Assembly (NCBI GenBank): GCA_030616165.1
Contig: JAUWXV010000020.1
Location: 1-28,710, forward strand
DNA from: a bacterium
GTDB taxonomy: Bacteria; SM23-31; JAUVVT01
Length of the DNA: 28,710 nucleotides
Reading direction: 5' to 3'
The notes under the pieces were generated by a model that was not told where the DNA came from, made no database searches, and worked only from the letters and a program-made list of their open reading frames with translations. Positions within the stretch are counted from its first letter, which is position 1, and each line of letters starts with the position of its first letter. Below are positions 1-7,404 of the stretch, piece by piece. A program made the position numbers and the translations under genes.

Positions 1-32
1 ATATAATTATTATTTTTCTAATTTATTTATTT

Positions 33-60
33 TTGCCCAAGCTTTGTAATTTTATATAAA
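33..60 (+). promoter_or_regulatory. Candidate sigma70-type promoter ahead of the transglycosylase gene
   Basis: A TTGCCC hexamer (33-38, four of six matches to TTGACA) lies 16 bases before TATAAA (55-60, five of six matches to TATAAT). The -10 overlaps a perfect 18-bp palindrome, TAATTTTATATAAAATTA (47-64). The region is very AT-rich, so chance matches are easy. Seen by eye only. Confidence 0.3.
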
Positions 61-77
61 ATTATAAGGAGAGAATA

Positions 78-92
78 ATGTTCTGTCCCTAA
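78..92 (+). other. Four-codon mini-ORF with a strong ribosome site
   Basis: AAGGAGAG (66-73) is the best ribosome site in this region, but it precedes the ATG at 78, which encodes only Met-Phe-Cys-Pro before TAA (90-92). The ATG of the long downstream ORF at 110 has no such site. Either this is a tiny leader peptide coupled to the next gene, or the transglycosylase once began here and a one-base indel moved it out of frame. The two readings cannot be separated from one sequence. Confidence 0.25.
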
Positions 93-109
93 ATTATGAT
101 ATTAGTAAT

Positions 110-1153
110 ATGCCAAATGAGAAAAATTGCATTCTTTATACAAGTCAAAGTATTTTTAATATGAAATTCAATAAAGGGAAATTATTAGTTATAACTACGA
201 AAAAATTATTAGAGATAAATAACATCCATAAAAGGATTTTGTTTTATTTAGGTTTACTTGTTGCGTTTATTTTACTTACAAGTATGTTATTAAGTTCGAT
301 CCTTGTGCATTATAGAAAGAAGAAGATTGAAAATGAAATATCAGCTTTAAAAAGACAAAAAGAGATTATTTATTTACAATACAATAATTTAAAAGAGGAA
401 GTCTCAAATATTATTATCGAGAAAAAAGAAAAGAATAATTTAAGGAATATAGTTAAAAAATTAAATCCTAATATAGACCAGGAATTCCTGAATTTATGGC
501 TTGAGACTATTTATGAAAATCAAAACAGTATAGAGGAATCTTTAAATATCTGGTCAAAAATCAAATTATCTAAAACAGAATCCTCTTTTTCACTTAAATC
601 CGGTTCGGCAATTGCTCTTGCAGTGACGGCTATTGAGAGTAATTTTCATCCAGGCGCGAAAAGCAAAAAAGGAGCTATTGGTGCTTTTCAGATAATTAAT
701 AATACTGCCTACGAACTGGGTCTAAAAGACCCGTCGAATCCTGTTGAAAACACTCTTGGAGGAATTAAGTATTTGACATATCTTTTTAAGACTTTTAAGG
801 ATTATAAAGACCAGATACATCTTGCATTGGCAGCATACAATGCAGGACCTTCAAGAGTAATCAATGAATGGATGCCGACATGGGGTGATTCATGGAGTTC
901 TATATATGAGGGGTTAAGTTTATCCGAGAAATCTTATCGCGAGACAAGAGAATATTCAGTTCTTACATATCACTTAATAAAGTTATTTTCTTCCGGAAAC
1001 TGGGTCAATAAAAATGATCATTTCTGGATTAACTATAGAAACGAAATACTTGCCAAATGCGGAGAAAATTCTTCTCTGCTGTTTTCTGAACTTACTTTTT
1101 TTAAAAAAAGTAAGTTCAGAAAAGGTAATAAAAGTAAACTTTATACTGTTTGA
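110..1153 (+). CDS. Membrane-anchored SLT-family lytic transglycosylase
   Basis: Predicted to cleave the MurNAc-GlcNAc bond of peptidoglycan in the periplasm. Residues 43-67 form one transmembrane segment, 70-112 are charged and probably coiled coil, and the SLT (Slt70/MltC-like) domain spans about 163-300. Family motifs are visible: the catalytic Glu in AIESNFHP (E176), GAIGAFQI (188-195), NPVENTLGGIKYL (210-222) and ALAAYNAGP (239-247). This start is the first in-frame ATG but has no ribosome site. Met18 (position 161) also fits and would place the membrane anchor nearer the N-terminus. The last codons lie inside a perfect 42-bp palindrome, so the C-terminus may not be ancestral. It is followed by the FapA-like gene; a role in opening the wall for an export or surface machine is inference. 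The family is certain, the substrate partner is not. Confidence 0.9.
   Translation: MPNEKNCILYTSQSIFNMKFNKGKLLVITTKKLLEINNIHKRILFYLGLLVAFILLTSMLLSSILVHYRKKKIENEISALKRQKEIIYLQYNNLKEEVSNIIIEKKEKNNLRNIVKKLNPNIDQEFLNLWLETIYENQNSIEESLNIWSKIKLSKTESSFSLKSGSAIALAVTAIESNFHPGAKSKKGAIGAFQIINNTAYELGLKDPSNPVENTLGGIKYLTYLFKTFKDYKDQIHLALAAYNAGPSRVINEWMPTWGDSWSSIYEGLSLSEKSYRETREYSVLTYHLIKLFSSGNWVNKNDHFWINYRNEILAKCGENSSLLFSELTFFKKSKFRKGNKSKLYTV
1082..1123. repeat. Perfect 42-bp palindrome inside the 3' end of the transglycosylase gene
   Basis: Positions 1082-1102 are the exact reverse complement of 1103-1123, a 21-bp arm with no spacer and TTTAAA at the centre. The arms carry CTGAACTTAC followed by a T7 run on the left, mirrored on the right. 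It codes for the last part of the transglycosylase and no T-run follows the right arm, so it is not a textbook Rho-independent terminator, though the transcript could fold into a long hairpin. The symmetry stops exactly at 1081/1124 (G and G). Confidence 0.95.
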
Positions 1154-1197
1154 AATAAAATTTTGTCAGAAGTTAAATTATAGTTATTTTTTTACTT

Positions 1198-1215
1198 TTT
1201 CAGCGGTCTCTGAAA
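1198..1215 (+). other. Small stem-loop before the FapA-like gene
   Basis: TTTCAG (1198-1203) and CTGAAA (1210-1215) can pair around the loop CGGTCT. It lies 27 bases upstream of the ATG at 1243, which itself lacks a clear ribosome site. There is no downstream T-run, so a terminator role is weak. Confidence 0.3.
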
Positions 1216-1242
1216 TAATAGTTTTATGTAAATTGTTAATCA

Positions 1243-2724
1243 ATGAAAGTTGAAGTTAAGATAGCAGAAGATTATATGACAGTTCACCTCTTGGTCAGGT
1301 TGAATAAAGAAGAGTCGGTTTCAAATTTAACAGAGGAAAAGATTTATAGTGAAATCTCTAATAAAGAGGTAAACACTGGACTTGATTCAAATGCAATAAG
1401 GCAAATTATATCAAATAAAATTTATAATCAGGCTGTTTGTGTCGCAAAGGGAATTCTCCCGGATGTGGGAGAAAATGCGTGGGTAGAGATTTTAAAAAAG
1501 CCAAAGAAAAAGAAGGATATAATTCTTCCAAAGATTATTGATGGAGAAACAGATTATTATTCTCCACGGGAAGGTTTTCTGGTTTATGCTCGAAAAGGTG
1601 ATGTACTTGCGTTAAAACATCCCCCGACAATTGGGAAAGCTGGTAAAAATGTTTTTGGAAAAGCAGTCCCAGGACTTTCAGGAGAAGAAATATCCTTAGA
1701 ATTGTTTAAAGGCGAGAATACAGTTATTGTAAATAATAAAATTATTGCAGAAACAGATGGTATCCTGGAATTTGAAGGTCTTCAGATAAAGGTATTGAAT
1801 GTATATGAGATTAAAGAAAATATTGGAAGAAACACTGGTTCTATTGATCTTCCTCTCGACCTGGATTGTAAATTGGTGATAAGAGGGGATATTCAACGGG
1901 ATTATAAAGTTTCTTGTTCTGAACTTTACGTACAAGGGTGCATTGAAGATGCCTCAGTAACTGTTAACAAATTAGAGGTAAAAAGAGGTATAATAGGAGT
2001 TAGTGAACAGAAGGTAAGGGCTGACAACATCAATATTGGATATATTATCGGCTCAATGGAAATTTTTTCAAATAGGATTATTGTATTAAGAGAAATCAGC
2101 AATGGGGCTAAAGTTTATTCTAATGTGGTAAAAGCCTATGCAATTCAAGGTAGTACTGTTATAGCAAGGGATGCAATTTGGGCGAATCACATTAATGGCA
2201 ATAATTCTATTACAGTGGGTGTTGATTACCAGGCTAAATTGAAACATGCTGAATTTTCTAAGAAGATTTTGGCTTTGGATGATACAATTGAGGAGCTAAA
2301 GACCAGGGATTTCCTCAATACCAGACGATTGAAAAAACTGACTGAATTAGCACGTTTAAATCCTAAAAATACTGTACTTAGAAAGGAACTTCCTAAAATA
2401 AAAGAAGCTAAAACAATGCTTAATAATTTATTTAAAATACGGTCAGAGTTGATAAAAAAGAAAGAAAAAGTAGGTGAGAAAATATATTCTAAAAATAAAT
2501 TCTTTTTGTTATCTCGTTCAAATTTTGAGAAAGATAATTATTCTATCAATGTGATAGAACCAAATATAACGATATATCAGAAGGATGAATCTCAAAAAAT
2601 AACAATGAATATTACACTTGGAGGATTATTCACAATCGGTCCTTATAGAATTAATCATTCTTCTAAATATAATATTAAAGAAATAAAAAGACAATTTGAT
2701 AATTATTTTAACGAATCTAAATAA
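1243..2724 (+). CDS. DUF342/FapA-family protein
   Basis: A FapA (flagellar assembly protein A, DUF342) family protein of 493 residues, close to the usual family length. An N-terminal region (1-95) is followed by the conserved part, about 100-330: GFLVYARKGDVLA (111-123), TIGKAGKNVFGKAVPG (129-144), a dehydrated beta-helix-like stretch with GDI (215-217) and QGCIEDASV (231-239), then VKRGIIGV (246-253). Residues 335-415 are Lys/Glu-rich and probably coiled coil. No signal peptide or membrane segment is seen, so it is likely cytoplasmic. No flagellar gene is in the window. The family is also found outside flagellar loci, and its molecular function is poorly known. The ATG has no evident ribosome site. 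It sits 89 bases after the transglycosylase, in the same direction, possibly co-transcribed. Confidence 0.85.
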   Translation: MKVEVKIAEDYMTVHLLVRLNKEESVSNLTEEKIYSEISNKEVNTGLDSNAIRQIISNKIYNQAVCVAKGILPDVGENAWVEILKKPKKKKDIILPKIIDGETDYYSPREGFLVYARKGDVLALKHPPTIGKAGKNVFGKAVPGLSGEEISLELFKGENTVIVNNKIIAETDGILEFEGLQIKVLNVYEIKENIGRNTGSIDLPLDLDCKLVIRGDIQRDYKVSCSELYVQGCIEDASVTVNKLEVKRGIIGVSEQKVRADNINIGYIIGSMEIFSNRIIVLREISNGAKVYSNVVKAYAIQGSTVIARDAIWANHINGNNSITVGVDYQAKLKHAEFSKKILALDDTIEELKTRDFLNTRRLKKLTELARLNPKNTVLRKELPKIKEAKTMLNNLFKIRSELIKKKEKVGEKIYSKNKFFLLSRSNFEKDNYSINVIEPNITIYQKDESQKITMNITLGGLFTIGPYRINHSSKYNIKEIKRQFDNYFNESK

Positions 2725-2892
2725 TTATAAACTTTAAAAATAGTGAGAAGTAGTATCATATTAATAATCAGAACATTAACATTTATTTATTGATTTTGCG
2801 AGGGAAATGGGAAGCTAATTATTAACACAGCTATTTTAGCCATCACTTGAAGGTTAGTCATTTAAAGGATATGTGAAATAGTTTGAAACGCA

Positions 2893-2924
2893 TTGACATA
2901 AATTCGTATTTAGATATGTATACG
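2893..2924 (+). promoter_or_regulatory. Candidate promoter with overlapping inverted repeat before the export core
   Basis: A perfect TTGACA (2893-2898) lies 16 bases before TATGTA (2915-2920), a poor -10. CGTAT (2905-2909) and ATACG (2920-2924) form an inverted repeat that overlaps the spacer and -10, as an operator would. The 253-base gap 2725-2977 is the longest gap before the assembly core and the natural place for its promoter. I see no riboswitch consensus or JUMPstart/ops element in it. Confidence 0.4.
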
Positions 2925-2966
2925 ATATTCGTAAACAATAAAAGTCAAATTTTTCAGATGTGAAGA

Positions 2967-2972
2967 AGGAGG
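2967..2972 (+). promoter_or_regulatory. Ribosome site that sets the Wza-like start at 2978
   Basis: AGGAGG ends five bases before the ATG at 2978. It lies downstream of the in-frame GTG at 2960, so the GTG cannot be the start this site serves. The shorter protein also has a well-formed lipoprotein signal. Confidence 0.85.
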
Positions 2973-2977
2973 GGAAA

Positions 2978-3673
2978 ATGAAGTTTTTTTATAATACAAG
3001 TATAGTACAATTAACGAGTTTAATGATTGTGTTATTTTTTTTAACTGCAATTATTGGTTGCACTGGTAAGCCTGCTGTAAAACAGGAAACGAAGTATATT
3101 CCCAAGTTTAGTCTTGCTCCTGGGGATGTTATTGATGTCAAGTTTTTTTACACCCCCGAACTAAATGAGGCTCAGATAGTCCGTCCTGATGGGATGATTA
3201 CACTTCAACTTGTTGGAGATATCAATGTTCAGGGAAAGACTATCACAGGACTGGAGGAACACTTGATAGAACTTTACAAATTTCATCTCAAGAATCCTGA
3301 GATCTCAGTTATTCCACGTTCGCTTTATAGCAATAGGGTATATGTTGAGGGCGAGGTCAGCACACCCGGATATGTGGATATGCCGGGTCGATTGACAGCG
3401 ATGGAAGCAGTCATCAGGGCTGGCGGATTCGATTCGCGAACTGCAAAGTTGCAAAATGTGGTGATTATTCGACACAGGAATGGAAAACGACATGTGTACA
3501 AACTTAATCTCAAACGCGCCCTTGAAGGCAAGGATGTTCAACCGTTTTATCTGGAACAGTTCGATATTGTATATGTGCCTCGAACCAGGATTGCTAATGC
3601 CAATCAGTGGGTTGATCAGCATATCAATAATTTGATACCTAAAATTGGACTTATTACCATCCCACTCCGTTAA
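2978..3673 (+). CDS. Wza-type polysaccharide export lipoprotein (Poly_export plus SLBB)
   Basis: Outer-membrane export channel component for surface polysaccharide. From the ATG at 2978 the protein has 231 residues: a lipoprotein signal with lipobox AIIGC and lipidation Cys at residue 28, a Poly_export (PF02563) domain at about 44-116 beginning SLAPGDVIDVKF, and a single SLBB domain at about 119-200 (VYVEGEVSTPGYVDMPG, then AVIRAGGF). Escherichia coli Wza has about 379 residues with more than one SLBB-like domain and a C-terminal membrane helix. This one is short, with one SLBB and no obvious long C-terminal helix, like the small Wza-like proteins of GumB type. The Wzz-like gene follows after 62 bases with its own AGGAGG, giving the classical export pair. 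An alternative GTG start at 2960 would add six residues before the signal and is disfavoured. Confidence 0.92.
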   Translation: MKFFYNTSIVQLTSLMIVLFFLTAIIGCTGKPAVKQETKYIPKFSLAPGDVIDVKFFYTPELNEAQIVRPDGMITLQLVGDINVQGKTITGLEEHLIELYKFHLKNPEISVIPRSLYSNRVYVEGEVSTPGYVDMPGRLTAMEAVIRAGGFDSRTAKLQNVVIIRHRNGKRHVYKLNLKRALEGKDVQPFYLEQFDIVYVPRTRIANANQWVDQHINNLIPKIGLITIPLR

Positions 3674-3735
3674 TGTAGAATGTTAGTATTAATAAATTTA
3701 CAATAAGATTAATTTTAAAATAGGAGGACACAGTT

Positions 3736-5376
3736 ATGAAAGTAGAAGATTTATATGAAAATGGCAGAGTTCCACAAAGTTCTTTAAGAGACGTCTATTA
3801 TGTCCTTTTTCGACATAAGAAGAAGGCGCTTATCTTTTTCTTTATCGTTGCTTTAACTGTAACGCTTGGTACTTTTCTCGCCCCAGACTTCTATGAGTCC
3901 GATGCCAAGTTGCTGGTAAAGGTCGGTAGGGAGAGTGTGGCGTTGGATCCTACGGTAACAACCGGTCAGATTATTACTGTAAGTCAGCCTCGTGAATACG
4001 AAATCAACTCGGAACTGGAGATTCTCATGAGTCGAGAAGTAGCCGAAAGGGTTGTGGAAGCTATTGGAGCGTGTGTAATTTTGAAACGCAACAACAAGGA
4101 TACTTTGGATAATACTTCTTCCATTGGTGTAGCCTGGGACGTTATCAGTAAGACTGGGCAGAAAGTCCGTTTTGCATTAGTGAAAGTCGACCAGTACGTC
4201 CCCGCAAGAAAAGAAAGTAATAAAGCCACCCTGAAGTTTATGAAAAACCTTGACATTAATGTCAAGAAAAACAGCAATATTATTTCTCTTTCTTATAAAG
4301 CAGAGGATCCGAAACTGGCTCAAGATGTGCTTACCAAAACAATTGATTTTTATCTTGAAAAGCACATTGCGGTCCACCGCACGACCGGGTCGTACAAGTT
4401 TTTTATCGAGCAATCAAACCAGTTGCGCGACAAACTTGCTCAGAGTGAGGAGACACTCCGGAAAGTGAAAAACAGGACAGGCATATCCTCACTGAACGAA
4501 CAAAGGACTATCCTTTTGGAACGAATTGGCGGCTTGCAGCAAGAGATAGGAGTGACGGAGGCTGATTTAGCCACTTCAAAATCCAAAGCACGGGAGCTGC
4601 AAAGGATGCTAGTCAATTTGCCTGAGAGAGTGGAGATTGAAAGAACAGCGGGTGTTGACAACATGGCTTACGGTTACATGAGAAATGCGTTATTCGGTCT
4701 GCAACTCAGGGAGCAGGAGCTTCTTTCAAAGTATACCGAAGAAAACCAGCTGACAAAGGAGGTTCGCAGGCAAATTGCCGAAGCCCAGACTCTCCTGAAT
4801 AAGGAGGAGCCGACTCATACACAAGTAACACAGAGTCTAAATGCTGAATACCAACAGGTGAAGTTGAACTTGCTTGCCGAAAAGGCGACATTCTCATCAT
4901 TTGAAGGTAAAATCAAAGCACTAAAAAAACTGCTGGCTGATAGTCGAGACGAACTCAAAGCTTTTAATAACAGCGAGACTCAAATTGTGAGGTTACAGCG
5001 GGAGATGGCAATACAGGAGAACAATTACCAGAAGTACGTTGACAACTTAGAGCAAGCGCGTATCGACCAGGCTCTCCAGATGCAAAAGATCTCGAACATA
5101 GGTGTTGTGCAGCAGGCAAGTTTTCCTATGAATCCGAGTAGTCCTAACAAGATGCTGAACTTGATGTTAGGGCTTTTCTTCGGGATTTTTGGTGGTATCG
5201 GGCTTGCGTTTTTCTCAGAGTACATAGATCACTCTTTAAAGACACAGGAGGATATGGAGAAAAAGCTGAATCTGCAAACACTGGTTGTAATTCCAAAACG
5301 TCCGGAAAAAACAAATGGTAGATTTAATGGTAAATTTGAAGACATAAGAGAAGGCATAAAAGAGAGAGTATTTTGA
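3736..5376 (+). CDS. Wzz/GumC-like polysaccharide co-polymerase (chain-length determinant)
   Basis: Inner-membrane co-polymerase thought to set chain length and bridge Wzy and Wza across the periplasm. The 546-residue protein has a cytoplasmic N-terminus (1-29), a first membrane helix at about 30-48, a Wzz domain just after it (FYESDAKLLVKVG), a long periplasmic coiled-coil region at about 210-460 with the GNVR-type segment, a proline motif (NPSSPNKM), a second helix at about 473-493 and a short cytoplasmic tail. That tail has no P-loop, so the kinase partner is separate and encoded by the next gene. AGGAGG (3722-3727) lies 8 bases before the ATG. The stop at 5374-5376 nearly touches the next start, suggesting translational coupling. 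Confidence 0.92.
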   Translation: MKVEDLYENGRVPQSSLRDVYYVLFRHKKKALIFFFIVALTVTLGTFLAPDFYESDAKLLVKVGRESVALDPTVTTGQIITVSQPREYEINSELEILMSREVAERVVEAIGACVILKRNNKDTLDNTSSIGVAWDVISKTGQKVRFALVKVDQYVPARKESNKATLKFMKNLDINVKKNSNIISLSYKAEDPKLAQDVLTKTIDFYLEKHIAVHRTTGSYKFFIEQSNQLRDKLAQSEETLRKVKNRTGISSLNEQRTILLERIGGLQQEIGVTEADLATSKSKARELQRMLVNLPERVEIERTAGVDNMAYGYMRNALFGLQLREQELLSKYTEENQLTKEVRRQIAEAQTLLNKEEPTHTQVTQSLNAEYQQVKLNLLAEKATFSSFEGKIKALKKLLADSRDELKAFNNSETQIVRLQREMAIQENNYQKYVDNLEQARIDQALQMQKISNIGVVQQASFPMNPSSPNKMLNLMLGLFFGIFGGIGLAFFSEYIDHSLKTQEDMEKKLNLQTLVVIPKRPEKTNGRFNGKFEDIREGIKERVF

Positions 5377-5378
5377 CG

Positions 5379-6098
5379 ATGAATATTTTTAAAAGGATAT
5401 TTTGCAAGCTTGCTAAACTTAATAGCAAATGTGACAATGAAGATCACCCAAGTTTGGATATCTGTGGGAAGGGTAGGGAATACTACGAGACTTTGCGTTA
5501 CAATTTGCTCAAGTCTAAAGACAGTTCCCTTGATATGCCACGCCTCATTGCGATAACCAGTTGCAGCGAAGGTGAAGGTGTCAGCACAGTAGCATCAAGT
5601 TTTGCTGTGACGCTGGCACTCCATGGCGATAGGGTCTTGCTTGTGGATGCAAACTTTCGCCATCCGTCAGTGCATAAAATTTTCAAGGTGAATCTCTCTC
5701 CCGGGTTGGGAGAAGTCCTCTGGAATGGAATGGATGGTACGGGAGCCATCCAGCCCTCGGACATCCAGAACCTCTTTGTTCTTTCTGCTGGCGAGATGAA
5801 AGATGATCCCGCATCGGGGTATGAGTCGCAGGAGTTTGCCGAACTGTTAAATATCTTAAAACGGGAATATAGCTTTGTAGTGTTCGACATGCTACCTATG
5901 CAGCGTTCGGTAAATTATGTTGTTCGTCTGGCAAGCCTTTTAGATGGTGTTATTCTCGTGGTTGAGACCGAGCGGGTACGCTGGCAGGTAGTACAGTGGG
6001 CAAATGAACGGCTGGTCAAAGCCAAGGCAAATGTGCTTGGAGCTGTTCTCAACAAGAGAGAATTCCACGTCCCAAGATGGTTGTATGATACACTTTGA
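5379..6098 (+). CDS. BY-kinase-like P-loop protein with a degenerate Walker A
   Basis: Resembles CpsD/CapB-type bacterial tyrosine kinases that pair with a Wzz-like activator. From the ATG at 5379 it has 239 residues. Seen: an ExYxxLRxNL motif (REYYETLRYNLL, about 33-44), a Walker A-like TSCSEGEGVST (60-70) in which the usual GKS/GKST lysine is Val68, a Walker A'-like VLLVDANFRHP with Asn where the second Asp is usual, and a Walker B-like FVVFDMLPM. There is no Tyr-rich C-terminal tail. Family knowledge says the Walker A lysine is needed for ATP hydrolysis and phosphotransfer, so catalysis is doubtful; a structural or nucleotide-sensing role is inferred. It starts 2 bases after the Wzz-like stop. 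A TTG at 5373 is an alternative start adding two residues. Confidence 0.85.
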   Translation: MNIFKRIFCKLAKLNSKCDNEDHPSLDICGKGREYYETLRYNLLKSKDSSLDMPRLIAITSCSEGEGVSTVASSFAVTLALHGDRVLLVDANFRHPSVHKIFKVNLSPGLGEVLWNGMDGTGAIQPSDIQNLFVLSAGEMKDDPASGYESQEFAELLNILKREYSFVVFDMLPMQRSVNYVVRLASLLDGVILVVETERVRWQVVQWANERLVKAKANVLGAVLNKREFHVPRWLYDTL

Positions 6099-6148
6099 TA
6101 TAAGACTTAATATTAAATAAATTGCCGAAAGTTAAAAAGGTGAAAATT

Positions 6149-6559
6149 ATGAAGAAAATATTGAGTAATGTAAACTTGCCTTCACGAATGCGACGTCAGC
6201 AGGGATTGTATGTAATTTATTCTGTCGAGGATTTTTATGAGATTATCGAGCGTGAACGCGCCCGTGCTGACCGTAGCAACCAATGCTTTTCGCTCGTAGT
6301 TTTTGATGTTGATTTACCGGACATGGACAGCACAAAACCTGAGCGTGTAGTATCAGTTCTTGCTTCCCGGATGCGTATTTCAGACGAAATAGGTTGGTTT
6401 GATAAGCGGCGTATAGGAATGATTCTGCCTGATACCTTAGAAGAGGGAGCATGGAAGCTGGCAGATGAGGTTTGTCAGGAGATTAACGGGAAATCACCGA
6501 CTTCTTTTTGCACTGTTTATGCATATCCCTCCGAAAAATGGCCTGTTGAATCTGGTTAA
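6149..6559 (+). CDS. Small GGDEF-derived protein lacking the GGDEF signature
   Basis: A 136-residue protein with the outline of a diguanylate cyclase domain: FSLVVFDVDLPD (47-58) corresponds to the metal-binding strand of GGDEF proteins, then ASRMRISDEIGWFD (72-85) and GMILPDTLEEGAWKLADEVC (90-109) fit the helix and strand around the active site. Where the catalytic Gly-Gly-Asp-Glu-Phe should be, the sequence reads GWFDKR, so cyclase activity is not expected. There is no membrane segment or receiver domain. It lies between the kinase-like gene and the initiating transferase, so it is probably a structural or regulatory part of the assembly core. Whether it still binds a nucleotide is unknown. 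The ATG has AAAAGG (6135-6140) 8 bases upstream. A TTG at 6122 would add nine residues. Confidence 0.75.
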   Translation: MKKILSNVNLPSRMRRQQGLYVIYSVEDFYEIIERERARADRSNQCFSLVVFDVDLPDMDSTKPERVVSVLASRMRISDEIGWFDKRRIGMILPDTLEEGAWKLADEVCQEINGKSPTSFCTVYAYPSEKWPVESG

Positions 6560-6587
6560 CCGGAATTTCTCTTAAACAGAGGTAACG

Positions 6588-7319
6588 ATGTTTCAAAAAT
6601 TTATTAAGTTAACAAAAATCGTTACAGGAAACCATAATACAATTGCCATGCAAACTATCGAAATACCAAATCAGTCTTTCAATAGGCCAGTGATAGGGCT
6701 CGAGCAACTCTTTATCCGAAGAATACCCTATTGGAAGCGCGGGATGGATATCGTCGGGGCGATCGTGGGTTTAGTTTTGTTCATGCCAGTAATGCTTGCT
6801 GTCGTGATTGCAATAAAACTAACCTCAAAAGGAGCTGCTATTTTTAAACAAAAGCGTGTTGGTCAAGAAGGCAAACCATTCATTTTATATAAATTTCGCT
6901 CTATGTTCCTGGGCGCAGAAGACAAAAAGAAGGAATTGATGAAATTCAATGAAAGGACGGGACCGGCATTCAAGATGACTGCTGATCCCCGTGTTACGCC
7001 TATAGGGAAGTTAATCCGTAAATGGAGCCTGGATGAGCTGCCTCAGTTCTATAATGTGCTCAAGGGTGATATGAGTCTCGTGGGGCCACGCCCCCCTACA
7101 ACCGATGAAGTGCCAAAGTACGATAATTGGCAAAATAGGCGGCTGGAAGTCAAGCCAGGTATAACATGTATATGGCAGATTAGCGCCCGACATAAAAGTA
7201 GCTTTGAGGAATGGATTAGACTTGATATCGATTATGTCCGGAGACAGTCATTTCTGCTTGATCTAAAGATTCTATTTTTGACACTGCCTGCCGTACTTTC
7301 AAAAAAAGGTGCGCATTGA
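6588..7319 (+). CDS. Initiating polyprenyl-phosphate sugar-1-phosphate transferase (WbaP/ExoY family)
   Basis: Transfers a sugar 1-phosphate from a nucleotide sugar to undecaprenyl phosphate at the inner membrane, the first step of repeat-unit assembly. The bacterial sugar transferase domain covers about 48-240. A re-entrant membrane helix lies at about 52-78, followed by KFRSM (102-106), the DE pair in LDELPQFYNVLKGDMSLVGP (D149/E150, the catalytic dyad position of the family), the PRP-type GPRPP (166-170) and KPGITCIWQIS (189-199). The multi-helix N-terminal domain of full-length WbaP is missing, so it is the short ExoY/PglC-like form. The sugar cannot be read from sequence. AGAGGT precedes the ATG. 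Confidence 0.93.
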   Translation: MFQKFIKLTKIVTGNHNTIAMQTIEIPNQSFNRPVIGLEQLFIRRIPYWKRGMDIVGAIVGLVLFMPVMLAVVIAIKLTSKGAAIFKQKRVGQEGKPFILYKFRSMFLGAEDKKKELMKFNERTGPAFKMTADPRVTPIGKLIRKWSLDELPQFYNVLKGDMSLVGPRPPTTDEVPKYDNWQNRRLEVKPGITCIWQISARHKSSFEEWIRLDIDYVRRQSFLLDLKILFLTLPAVLSKKGAH

Positions 7320-7404
7320 GATATAATAATTTTGAATGAGAAATCCTTGAACTATGGGATGGTAAAACAGCAGAGAGAATTGTCAAAGTTTTAGTGGAAA
7401 ATAA

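Noticed and set aside
1014-1253. A 79-codon ORF across the end of the transglycosylase gene
   Set aside because: It overlaps the real gene in another frame, has no ribosome site and looks like AT-rich chance translation.
2725-2960. A cyclic-di-GMP or other riboswitch before the export core
   Set aside because: I searched for the conserved core pattern and hairpin-tetraloop arrangement and could not find them.
2960-2977. GTG start for the Wza-like protein at 2960
   Set aside because: The AGGAGG lies after it and serves the ATG at 2978; the added residues precede a normal lipoprotein signal.
2725-2977. JUMPstart/ops antitermination element upstream of the core
   Set aside because: No GGCGGTAG-like sequence is present in the leader.
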